From Sediminibacterium sp. Gen4 (GTDB taxonomy: Bacteria; Bacteroidota; Bacteroidia; Chitinophagales; Chitinophagaceae), in assembly GCA_013391385.1 (NCBI GenBank), contig JACBFI010000004.1, positions 62,001 through 126,000 on the forward strand: 64,000 nt of DNA, written 5' to 3'. Below, in pieces: positions 53,919 through 61,937 of the stretch. The translations under genes and the position numbers were made by a program. Position 1 is the first letter of the stretch. Each line of letters opens with the position of its first letter. The notes below the pieces were generated by a model that did no database searches, was not told the origin of the DNA, and was given only the letters and a program-made list of their open reading frames with translations.

Positions 53919-55643
53919 ATGAAAAAATTACTGCTTCTCCTACAACTATTTATGTTTCAACAATTATTTGCACAGAAATGGCAAACAGTTTTTGAACAAT
54001 CAGCAGGTAAACAGACCGTTACCTATGAGGAATGTATCCGCTACTATACAGCATTGGATGCTACTTTTTCTACCATTCATATCCAACAATTTGGGCTTAC
54101 AGATGCCGGATATCCCTTACACTTAGTGCTTTTCAGCAATGACGGAACCCATGACCCTGCCATCTGGCATAAAAGAAATAAACTGGTGATCATGATCAAC
54201 AATGGCATTCATCCCGGAGAGCCGGATGGTATTGATGCCAGCATGATGTTTTTAAGAGACCTGGCCACGGGTAAAATCAAAGCTCCTGATAATGTCGTAT
54301 TAGGAATCATTCCTGTGTATAATATTGGTGGAAGTTTAAACAGAAATTCTTTTTCCAGGGTCAATCAAAATGGACCAGAAAGCTATGGCTTTCGAGGTAA
54401 TGCACAGAACCTTGATCTGAATCGTGATTTTATTAAAAACGATAGTCGCAATGCCAAAGCGTTTGCAAAAATTTTTCATTACCTGAATCCAGACATACTG
54501 GTAGACAACCATGTGAGTGATGGTGCCGATTACCAGCATACCATGACATTACTGACTTCTCAACACAATAAGTTAGGTTCAATTATGGGTGCATACCTAC
54601 ATGATGTTTTTGAGCCTTCCTTATACAAAGGAATGGAGCAAAAAAACTGGAACCTGATTCCTTATGTAAGTTTTGAAGGAGGAAATCCGGAAAGAAATTG
54701 GACTGCTTTTTATGATGCACCTAGGTATAGCAGTGGTTATGCTGCTTTGTTTCAGACGATGGCATTTATGCCCGAGACACATATGCTGAAACCCTATGAC
54801 CAGCGCGTGAAAAGTACTTATGATCTGATGCAAACATTTCTGGAAGAAGGATCCAAACAAGCTGAAGCTATCAAAACAACCAGAAAAAAAGCCATTGATG
54901 CTGTAAAGCAACAACAGGAATTTCCCCAAACCTATCGTGTAGATACGACTCGATTTGATCAAATCAAATTCATGGGATATGCTTCTGCTCAAAAAATCAG
55001 TGAAGTAACCGGAATGAACAGGATGTATTATGATCGATCAAAACCTTATACCAAGGAAATCAGGTACTATAATTATTTTACTGGCGAACAGTTGGTGACT
55101 AAACCTAAAGCCTATATCATTCCTCAAGGATGGCATGAAGTAATCGACAGATTAGCTATCAACAATGTAACCATGCAAAGACTGAAGAAAGATACCCTGA
55201 TTGAAGTAGAAGTATCCAGAATTACAGATTACAGAACAGCTAGCCGACCTTTTGAAAAACATTATCGGCAGTCAGGCATTCGTGTATCGCAACAAAAAGA
55301 AAAGATTCGTTTTCTAAAAGGAGATTATATCATTTATACCGGACAAGCTGCTGACCGATTCCTGATTGAAACCCTGGAAATTGGAACCGATGACAGCTAT
55401 TTCTCCTGGAACTTTTTTGATGCCATCCTCCAGCAAAAAGAGGGCTATAGCAATTACAGATGGGAAGATGTTGCCGCCACGTATTTACAAGCACATCCTG
55501 AACTTAGAGCCGAACTCGATGCCAAAAAGAAAGCGGATGAAAAGTTCGCTGCATCCGCCAATGCGCAACTGGATTTTGTCTACAAGAAATCACCTTACTA
55601 TGAGCCTGCACATATGAGGTATCCGGTGTTTAGGTTGGAGTAG
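53919..55643 (+). CDS. M14 family zinc carboxypeptidase, exported
   Basis: A 574-residue exported protein (signal peptide MKKLLLLLQLFMFQQLFAQ). The carboxypeptidase-A-type fold in the first half shows the zinc motif NNGIHPGEPDGIDASMM (His and Glu about 90), NLNRDF-type LDLNRDFIK and VDNHVSDGADYQH. The catalytic Glu region follows as FMPETHML. The C-terminal 250 residues are beta-rich and unassigned. ATG at 53919 replaces an in-frame TTG three codons upstream. The TAG stop lies at the first unit of a heptamer array. Confidence 0.87.
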   Translation: MKKLLLLLQLFMFQQLFAQKWQTVFEQSAGKQTVTYEECIRYYTALDATFSTIHIQQFGLTDAGYPLHLVLFSNDGTHDPAIWHKRNKLVIMINNGIHPGEPDGIDASMMFLRDLATGKIKAPDNVVLGIIPVYNIGGSLNRNSFSRVNQNGPESYGFRGNAQNLDLNRDFIKNDSRNAKAFAKIFHYLNPDILVDNHVSDGADYQHTMTLLTSQHNKLGSIMGAYLHDVFEPSLYKGMEQKNWNLIPYVSFEGGNPERNWTAFYDAPRYSSGYAALFQTMAFMPETHMLKPYDQRVKSTYDLMQTFLEEGSKQAEAIKTTRKKAIDAVKQQQEFPQTYRVDTTRFDQIKFMGYASAQKISEVTGMNRMYYDRSKPYTKEIRYYNYFTGEQLVTKPKAYIIPQGWHEVIDRLAINNVTMQRLKKDTLIEVEVSRITDYRTASRPFEKHYRQSGIRVSQQKEKIRFLKGDYIIYTGQAADRFLIETLEIGTDDSYFSWNFFDAILQQKEGYSNYRWEDVAATYLQAHPELRAELDAKKKADEKFAASANAQLDFVYKKSPYYEPAHMRYPVFRLE

Positions 55644-55733
55644 GTTATAGCCTATGGTTCATAGCGTATGGTAGAAAATATTGAGTAATTCATATCATTC
55701 ATGCTATATGCTATGACCTATAAGCTATCTGCC
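55642..55733. repeat. Heptamer-period inverted repeat between convergent stops (second example)
   Basis: The left arm (55642-55676) is aggttat, agcctat, ggttcat, agcgtat, ggtagaa. The right arm (55691-55733), read on the minus strand, is cagatag, cttatag, gtcatag, catatag, catgaat, gatatg. The first unit overlaps the M14 TAG, and the right arm ends one base before the stop of the facing MFS gene. Arms are similar but not identical; the spacer is 14 bases. Confidence 0.82.
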
Positions 55734-55734
55734 A

Positions 55735-56922
55735 CTACTGCTCGTATCCCCTCAACTTCTTCGCAATAAACACTGAAAAGAGTACAATCACTATGCTGAG
55801 ATAGCCTACCCAGGAGTAATGAACAATGGTATGATCTGGTTTGCTGATGACGATTATTCCTGCAATGAGTGAGGCGATTCCTGAGAACAGTTGTTGGATA
55901 GATCCATTAAAACTCATAAAACTACCTCTTTGCTCGGCCGGCACCACATTGCTGATAATAGCTTGTGCAGGGATACCCCTACCTGTACTTAATACAAACC
56001 AGATCCCGGTAACGATCAGCACGTAGTAGTACTTGATGGCAGGCATATTGGTGATCAGGAATATCGGTATGAGAGAAATCAATGCAAAGAACATGAAAGT
56101 GTTATGTTTTCCATATTTATCAGCCATCTTACCTATCAATGGAGAAGTAATGAAAGTAGCAATACCTCCCACCATGTAGATCATATTACGTTGGGTATCT
56201 GTAAATCCTACATTGAATTCCATATATGGATTTAAAAAAGGGATGATCAGAAAATGTCCCAGCATCAATGCAGCAGATAAGCCCAATGCTACCAATTGTG
56301 TTCTACTGGTCATCACATTTTTTAGCATAATGATGGGTTTTACTCTTTGTCCATGGATATGGGAAGACATAGAAGGTAGGTAACGCATCAATAGGGCTGT
56401 TATAATGATACCCAAACCTCCAATTAATAAGAAGGGTGAATGCCATCCTAACCATCCGGCCAAATACAAAGCAGAAGGAACTCCTACAATAGAAGCCAAA
56501 GAAAAAGCAGAGAATAAGATACCCATTGCTTGTCCTCTTTTCTCGTAAGGAAAACTATCAGCAACAATACTCAGTACCTGCGCACCGATCAATCCACCAA
56601 ATAAACCGGCAGTGATCCTTGCAAGCAACAACAATAGATAAGATGGGGCAATGCCACAGCAGAGCGTACCGATCGTAAATCCGATATAACCAAATAATAA
56701 TACTTTTTTTCTATCATAGCCATCTACATAAAAAGCAGCAGCAAAGCCTGATACAGCCGCACTAATGCTATAAGAAGCTACGATTACGCTGAATTGTCCG
56801 GGTGTGATGTTAAAATAAGGCATCAAGAAGTTGCCTAAGGGCATCATCACCATGAAATCGAGGATATGTGTAAAGTTGACACTTGCTAATAAGACCAATA
56901 AAATCCTTTCTTTCCAATTCAT
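55735..56922 (-). CDS. MFS transporter (DHA1-type)
   Basis: A 395-residue, twelve-helix major facilitator, with helix 1 HILDFMVMMPLGNFLMPYF, helix 4-5 ITAGLFGGLIGAQVL and the loop motif GKMADKYGKHNTFMF. The sequence type resembles arabinose-efflux-permease/drug-export proteins. Substrate is unknown and no linked regulator is present. It lies 81 bases from the DUF2807 gene end, with that gene's terminator between. Confidence 0.85.
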   Translation of the reverse strand: MNWKERILLVLLASVNFTHILDFMVMMPLGNFLMPYFNITPGQFSVIVASYSISAAVSGFAAAFYVDGYDRKKVLLFGYIGFTIGTLCCGIAPSYLLLLLARITAGLFGGLIGAQVLSIVADSFPYEKRGQAMGILFSAFSLASIVGVPSALYLAGWLGWHSPFLLIGGLGIIITALLMRYLPSMSSHIHGQRVKPIIMLKNVMTSRTQLVALGLSAALMLGHFLIIPFLNPYMEFNVGFTDTQRNMIYMVGGIATFITSPLIGKMADKYGKHNTFMFFALISLIPIFLITNMPAIKYYYVLIVTGIWFVLSTGRGIPAQAIISNVVPAEQRGSFMSFNGSIQQLFSGIASLIAGIIVISKPDHTIVHYSWVGYLSIVIVLFSVFIAKKLRGYEQ

Positions 56923-56968
56923 AATCAGCTTTTAAAAAATTCCGGGGATAAGATTAATAACCTTACAT

Positions 56969-57000
56969 AAAAAAGGTAACCCGATTGAGTTACCTTTTTT
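56969..57000 (-). terminator. Terminator of the DUF2807 gene
   Basis: A perfect 12-bp stem (aaaaaaggtaac / gttacctttttt) with an 8-base loop, so the A-run and T-run form part of the stem and either strand ends in T's. It lies 3 bases after the DUF2807 stop. Confidence 0.9.
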
Positions 57001-57003
57001 AAT

Positions 57004-57726
57004 TTATTGTTGTAGCTTTTTCACTTCTCCGCTACCACTTACTTTTTGGGATATTACTGCTTCTCCTTTATAATAAACAGATCCAATACCACTAATGGAG
57101 ACATCCAATTTATTATCGGCAAAGATTTTAACATCACCACTACCTGATATCTTCACAGAAGCATTTTCAGCCTTTAGCTCTGAGGCATTGCAGTCTCCAA
57201 TACCACTGATTTGAATTTTCGCATCTCGTGTTTCACCTGAAAGTACAAGAGAGCCACTGCCACTGATCTTTGCATCCAGTTCAGGGGTATTGGTTTCTAA
57301 ACGCAGATCGCCTACTCCGGAAACACTTAGTTTCAAACGATCGGAGCCGGTAAACTTATTCATCCCGATGATACTTCCGGAACCTGATAACTTTAACTGC
57401 TCAAGTTTAGGAGTAGTGATATATACTTTCAGCTTTTCACTGGTAATAAAGTTGATATTCCTTCTCATTTTCACTACCAGTTCATCCCCCTCCATTTCTG
57501 TAATAATATATTCCTGAAGATTTTCATCTGCTTCTACTTTTACGGTTGTTCCCTCTCCTTGGGTGAGTTCAACATCCATAAAACCTTTCAAATGAATTCT
57601 CTCAGCGGTAAGTCCTGATCTTTCCTCAACAGTTACGTTTCCATTCCCTTTCACTCGTTTTGACCCGATAAATACACAGGAACCGAGCAGGGAAACAAAG
57701 GCCACTGTGATGAAAAAAATTCTCAT
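57004..57726 (-). CDS. Head GIN domain (DUF2807) lipoprotein
   Basis: A 240-residue lipoprotein (lipobox LGSC, Cys about 17) made of a right-handed beta-helix of the DUF2807/head-GIN family. Repeated short rungs carry S-G-S-G or S-G-x-G turns (KLSGSGSI, SVSGVGDL, KISGSGSLVL, QISGIGDC, KISGSGDV, SISGIGSV, KVSGSGEV). Function is unknown; such proteins are usually periplasmic or surface-exposed. Single gene with its own terminator, divergent from guaA. Confidence 0.9.
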   Translation of the reverse strand: MRIFFITVAFVSLLGSCVFIGSKRVKGNGNVTVEERSGLTAERIHLKGFMDVELTQGEGTTVKVEADENLQEYIITEMEGDELVVKMRRNINFITSEKLKVYITTPKLEQLKLSGSGSIIGMNKFTGSDRLKLSVSGVGDLRLETNTPELDAKISGSGSLVLSGETRDAKIQISGIGDCNASELKAENASVKISGSGDVKIFADNKLDVSISGIGSVYYKGEAVISQKVSGSGEVKKLQQ

Positions 57727-57832
57727 GTTGTTGGTTTAAGACCTCGAAATTATCAAAAAGGGCCCTGAATCCATCACCATTCCTGTGGATTTTATGACCA
57801 TTTATACGCTCTCAAGACCACCAAATTTCATT

Positions 57833-57840
57833 TACCTTCG
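57833..57840 (+). promoter_or_regulatory. -7-like box (TACCTTCG) of guaA
   Basis: TACCTTCG differs from TAnnTTTG at one position and ends 4 bases before the guaA ATG at 57845. It suggests an almost leaderless mRNA and argues against the longer open-frame start at 57785. Confidence 0.45.
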
Positions 57841-57844
57841 CGCC

Positions 57845-59380
57845 ATGACAGAAAAAATCCTCATTCTTGACTTCGGTAGTCAGTACACCCAACTGATCGC
57901 CAGGGCTGTTCGTGAAGCCAATGTATATTGTGAGATCATTCCTTTTCATAAACCCTTTCAATATGAAAAAGGCTTAAAAGGAATTATTCTCAGTGGTTCT
58001 CCTTTCAGCGTCAATGAAGAGAATGCCCCCAATGTTGATATCGCTACTATGATCAGCCAATTACCCGTATTGGGAGTTTGTTATGGTGCACAACTGACCG
58101 CTAAAAATTTTGGAGGACGTGTAGATAAATCAAATAAAAGAGAATATGGTCGCGCAAAAATGGAAGTGCTGCAAGAAGACCAGCTCTTAATGGGTGTAGC
58201 CAATGGATCGCAAGTATGGATGAGTCATAGTGATTCGATTGTTGCGCTGCCTGATGGCTTTGAGATCACTGCCGTAACAGAAAGTATTCCTGTGGCTGCA
58301 TTTAAAAAAAATGGTACTGATACTAATCCTTTATACGGCATTCAATTTCACCCAGAAGTATACCATTCAACAGAAGGCAAAAAAATCATCCGCAACTTTT
58401 TAGTCAACATCTGTGGTTGCACACAGGACTGGACGCCGGCTTCATTTGTTCATGAAACAGTGGAACAACTCAAAGAACAGATTGGCGACCATCATGTGAT
58501 CATGGCATTAAGTGGTGGTGTAGATAGTACGGTAGCTGCTACTTTAATCAGTAAAGCCATTGGTAATCGATTACATGGAATATTTGTAGACAATGGTGTA
58601 TTGAGAAAAGATGAATTCAAACAAGTTTTAGATACTTATAAAACAATTGGACTGAATGTTACCGGTATAGATGCCAGTCAGCGCTTTTATGATGAGTTCA
58701 AAGACAAAACCGATCCTGAAGCAAAAAGAAAAGTGATTGGTCGGTTGTTCATTGATGTATTTCAGGAAGAAGCTAAAAAAGTAGCAGGTGTAAAATTTTT
58801 GGGACAAGGCACCATTTATCCGGATGTGATTGAAAGTGTAAGTGTACATGGTCCATCACAAACCATTAAATCACATCACAATGTAGGAGGCTTACCAGAT
58901 ACCATGCATTTAGATCTGGTGGAACCTCTGCGTTATCTTTTTAAAGATGAAGTGAGAAAAGTGGGATTGGAATTGGGCATCCCTGCGGATATGATCAATC
59001 GTCATCCGTTCCCTGGACCGGGTTTGGCCATCAGAATATTGGGAGAAGTAACAGCAGAAAAAGTAGCCTTATTGCAGGCCGCAGATGATATATATATCAA
59101 AGCGTTGAAATCTCATGGTCTTTATTCGCAGGTTTGGCAGGCCGGAGCCATTCTATTGCCTGTTAAAAGTGTAGGAGTAATGGGTGATGAACGTACTTAT
59201 GAATTTACAGTTGCCCTAAGAGCTGTTACCTCAGTTGATGGCATGACAGCCGACTGGGCTCATTTACCTTATGAGTTCCTGGCACATGTTTCTAATGAGA
59301 TCATCAATAACGTTCGAGGTATTAACAGAGTGGTATATGACATCAGCAGCAAACCACCTGCAACCATCGAGTGGGAATAG
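57845..59380 (+). CDS. guaA: GMP synthase (glutamine-hydrolysing)
   Basis: Converts XMP to GMP using glutamine and ATP. The 511-residue protein has an N-terminal class I glutamine amidotransferase domain with Cys in [10 protein letters not shown] (about 78) and the His-Glu of QFHPEVYHS. The ATP-pyrophosphatase domain follows with the PP-loop [15 protein letters not shown] (about 222), and the dimerisation domain ends PATIEWE. ATG at 57845 matches the conserved [17 protein letters not shown] start. It ends in TAG. Confidence 0.97.
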   Translation: MTEKILILDFGSQYTQLIARAVREANVYCEIIPFHKPFQYEKGLKGIILSGSPFSVNEENAPNVDIATMISQLPVLGVCYGAQLTAKNFGGRVDKSNKREYGRAKMEVLQEDQLLMGVANGSQVWMSHSDSIVALPDGFEITAVTESIPVAAFKKNGTDTNPLYGIQFHPEVYHSTEGKKIIRNFLVNICGCTQDWTPASFVHETVEQLKEQIGDHHVIMALSGGVDSTVAATLISKAIGNRLHGIFVDNGVLRKDEFKQVLDTYKTIGLNVTGIDASQRFYDEFKDKTDPEAKRKVIGRLFIDVFQEEAKKVAGVKFLGQGTIYPDVIESVSVHGPSQTIKSHHNVGGLPDTMHLDLVEPLRYLFKDEVRKVGLELGIPADMINRHPFPGPGLAIRILGEVTAEKVALLQAADDIYIKALKSHGLYSQVWQAGAILLPVKSVGVMGDERTYEFTVALRAVTSVDGMTADWAHLPYEFLAHVSNEIINNVRGINRVVYDISSKPPATIEWE

Positions 59381-59384
59381 GCAT

Positions 59385-59392
59385 TATTTTTG
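59385..59392 (+). promoter_or_regulatory. -7-like box (TATTTTTG) before the periplasmic-binding-like gene
   Basis: TATTTTTG fits TAnnTTTG, 17 bases before the ATG at 59410 and 4 bases after the guaA stop. The gene could have its own promoter as well as read-through from guaA. Confidence 0.35.
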
Positions 59393-59409
59393 AGTAGTTA
59401 AGATCACAT

Positions 59410-60582
59410 ATGCGTATACTTAGAAAGTTCATACTTGTACTCATCATTTTGATCAGTCACTATTCTGCTTCTGCTCAGGAACAATCAAAAGTTTGGAAAG
59501 TAGCAGTATTTGCACCCGTTTACCTAGACTCTGCTTATACCCAAGATGGCAACTATCGTCTGGGTAATCAGATATTACCTCGCTACATGATGCCGGGTTT
59601 GGATTTTTATAATGGTGTGATGTTGGCCATCGATTCACTCAATGCGGAGAAGCAACCCATTGAAGTTGTTTTTTACGATTCAAAGAGTATGAAAGGCAGT
59701 ACCCACAACGCCATTCTTGATTCTACGCTTGCAGATGTTTCATTGATCATCGCCTCTTTCAATAATAGAAATGAGATCAAGCCTTTGGCTGATTTTGCAT
59801 TAGAACATGAAATACCATTGATCTCAGCTACTTATCCCAATGATGCAGGACTTACCGAAAACCCCTATTTCATTCTGATCAACCCAACACTAAGAACACA
59901 TCTGGAAGGCATGTATACTTATTTGCAAAGAGTATACCCCACCAGTACTATGACGATGTTTAGAAGAAAGGGTGCAGTAGAAGATATGATTCAGAACAGT
60001 TTTGCTGAGATTGCCAAAAGTTCAACATCAGTTCCTTTAAAAATTAAAACGGTAGAGCTGACAGACAGCTTTACCACAAGTCAGGTGATTAGCTATTTAG
60101 ATAGTAGCCGTCAAAATATCGTGATCTGTGGTACCCTGAATGAAACTTTCGGAATCAATCTTGTAAAATCATTGAGTGAATCCAAAAAATATAGGAGTAT
60201 CGCCATAGGTATGCCTACATGGGATGCTTTGAGAGGCGTTGATAGAAATGTAGAAATTGTATATACCACACCGTATCATTTTGTTAGAACAGATAAGATA
60301 GGACTGGATATTACCAACAGCTATCGAAACAAATTTTCAGGTAGACCCAGCGATATGGTATTCAAAGGGTTTGAAGCCATGTATCGTTTTACCAAACTGC
60401 TGATTAAACATGAGGGTTCTCTAATAAAAAATATGTCTGATAAAAGTTTAAAGCTCTTTAATGATTTTGATCTTCAACCTGTAAACCCCTACAGCAATAA
60501 CCCCAACGCAGTGGATTATCTGGAGAACAAAAAACTGTACTTTATCCGAAAAATGGATGGTCAGATTCGTTCAGTCAACTAA
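59410..60582 (+). CDS. Periplasmic-binding-protein-like (type I fold) exported protein
   Basis: A 390-residue protein with a signal peptide (cut after SASAQ, about residue 22). It has a type I periplasmic-binding fold like the Peripla_BP_6 / branched-chain amino acid receptors: WKVAVFAPVYLDS, GVMLAIDSLNAEKQPIEVVF, DVSLIIASFNNRNEIKPLAD and a last part GRPSDMVFKGFEAMYRF. No ABC transporter genes are nearby. Bacteroidota have many such stand-alone proteins, some with LysM domains, which I do not see here. Ligand unknown. Confidence 0.78.
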   Translation: MRILRKFILVLIILISHYSASAQEQSKVWKVAVFAPVYLDSAYTQDGNYRLGNQILPRYMMPGLDFYNGVMLAIDSLNAEKQPIEVVFYDSKSMKGSTHNAILDSTLADVSLIIASFNNRNEIKPLADFALEHEIPLISATYPNDAGLTENPYFILINPTLRTHLEGMYTYLQRVYPTSTMTMFRRKGAVEDMIQNSFAEIAKSSTSVPLKIKTVELTDSFTTSQVISYLDSSRQNIVICGTLNETFGINLVKSLSESKKYRSIAIGMPTWDALRGVDRNVEIVYTTPYHFVRTDKIGLDITNSYRNKFSGRPSDMVFKGFEAMYRFTKLLIKHEGSLIKNMSDKSLKLFNDFDLQPVNPYSNNPNAVDYLENKKLYFIRKMDGQIRSVN

Positions 60583-60618
60583 ATCCCAACAAAATATTAG
60601 TCTGCTTGTTAAAGTTGC

Positions 60619-60852
60619 ATGCAAGATTTTAAAGGCAACAAATCTTCCTTACCCTCCAAGATCTGTGTTACCTGTCAACGACCTTTCTCCTGGCGTAAAA
60701 AATGGGAAAAAGTATGGGATGAGGTTAAGTATTGTTCGGACAAATGCCGTCGAAAGCCACAAGCTGCAAGCTACAGGCTACAAGGAAAGAGTTCAAAGCC
60801 TCAAGCTTCAAGCCGCAGGCTACAAGAAATTGGATATAAGAATAAAAATTAG
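60619..60852 (+). CDS. DUF2256 zinc-ribbon-like small protein with repeat-encoded tail
   Basis: A 77-residue protein. Residues 1-45 are the full DUF2256 domain: LPSKICVTCQRPFSWRKKW, then EKVWDEVKYCSDKCRR, with a four-Cys zinc-binding pattern at C16, C19, C39 and C43. DUF2256 proteins usually end about there. Codons 46-69 are instead encoded by an intergenic-type heptamer array starting exactly at codon 46 and give a 14-residue repeat (KPQAASYRLQGKSS, then KPQASSRRLQEIGY). The tail ends KNKN and a TAG. Function of the family is unknown. Confidence 0.8.
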   Translation: MQDFKGNKSSLPSKICVTCQRPFSWRKKWEKVWDEVKYCSDKCRRKPQAASYRLQGKSSKPQASSRRLQEIGYKNKN

Positions 60853-60911
60853 TTCATAACTTTTTTGCAAAGTTTGAAGCTTGTAGCTTGAGGCTTGTGG
60901 CTTGAAGCTTA
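60754..60911. repeat. Heptamer-period inverted repeat overlapping the DUF2256 gene 3' end
   Basis: The left arm (60754-60826) has ten units: aagccac, aagctgc, aagctac, aggctac, aaggaaa, gagttca, aagcctc, aagcttc, aagccgc, aggctac. The right arm (60872-60911), read on the minus strand, has aagcttc, aagccac, aagcctc, aagctac, aagcttc, aaac. Left-arm units 1-4 and 7-10 are two copies 42 bases apart. The right arm ends 9 bases before the exonuclease start codon. The 45-base spacer is AT-rich. Confidence 0.9.
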
Positions 60912-60920
60912 CATCTCATC

Positions 60921-61937
60921 ATGGCACTTATTACATTTACTGATCAAGGACTTTATTGTGAAGCAGGACAATTTTATATTGATCCCTGGCGACCTGTTGA
61001 TCATGCGGTGATCACACATGCTCACAGTGATCATGCAAGATGGGGATCGGGACACTATCTATGTCATCATGATACTTTACCCATTCTTCGTTTGAGATTG
61101 GGTACTATACAAGCACAATCTGTTGCCTGGGGCGAACCGGTGTATAAAAACGGAGTAAAAATATCGCTACACCCTGCCGGACATATTATTGGTTCTTCGC
61201 AAATAAGAGTTGAATACAAAGGAGAAGTGTATGTTGTAAGTGGCGATTATAAAACAGAACCGGACGGCATCAGCGGAAGTTTTGAGCCGGTTCGTTGTCA
61301 CACATTTTTGACTGAATCCACTTTCGCCCTTCCAATTTATCAGTGGGAGCCACAGGAAACCATGTTTAGTAAGATCGGTCAATGGATCACAAAGAATCAG
61401 CAAGAGGGAAAGACCAGTGTACTGATTGCTTATAGTTTAGGGAAAGCACAAAGAATACTGCAAGCTATTACACCTGTCACTCAAAATATTTTTGTACATG
61501 GTGCTATCTGGAATACGCATAAAACATTGCAGGATCATGGTATTCTTTTACCGGATGTTCAGAGAGTAACACCGGACATTCCAAAAGAGAAATTTCGTTC
61601 ATCGGTTGTCATTGCACCTCCAGGTGCTACTGAAAGCAGTTGGATGAAAAGATTTCAGCCCTATGCTACAGCAGTTTGCAGTGGATGGATGCAGGTTCGT
61701 GGCAACTTCAGAAGAAACAATACTGATGCAGGTTTTGCACTAAGTGATCATGCGGATTGGAAAGGACTACTCAGCGCCATTGAAGCAACCGGCGCTACCA
61801 AGGTTTTTGTTACCCATGGATTCCAATCTGTATTAAGCAGGTACTTGAATGAAAAAGGTATTGAAGCTGCTGAAGTAAAAACAGCCTATGGTGAGGAAGA
61901 AACACTATCTGTAACGGAAAATCCTAATGAACTATGA
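60921..61937 (+). CDS. Ligase-associated DNA damage response exonuclease
   Basis: A 338-residue metallo-beta-lactamase/beta-CASP nuclease of the type always linked to a Lig-type ATP-dependent DNA ligase and an Lhr-like helicase. It has the metal motif THAHSDHARWG (about 32), further ligands in HPAGHIIGSSQI and VVSGDYKTEPDG, and C-terminal ALSDHADW and FVTHGFQS. In studied homologues (SNM1-like, ExoMR type) the operon serves DNA repair. The stop overlaps the ligase start as ATGA, so translation is coupled. Confidence 0.93.
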   Translation: MALITFTDQGLYCEAGQFYIDPWRPVDHAVITHAHSDHARWGSGHYLCHHDTLPILRLRLGTIQAQSVAWGEPVYKNGVKISLHPAGHIIGSSQIRVEYKGEVYVVSGDYKTEPDGISGSFEPVRCHTFLTESTFALPIYQWEPQETMFSKIGQWITKNQQEGKTSVLIAYSLGKAQRILQAITPVTQNIFVHGAIWNTHKTLQDHGILLPDVQRVTPDIPKEKFRSSVVIAPPGATESSWMKRFQPYATAVCSGWMQVRGNFRRNNTDAGFALSDHADWKGLLSAIEATGATKVFVTHGFQSVLSRYLNEKGIEAAEVKTAYGEEETLSVTENPNEL

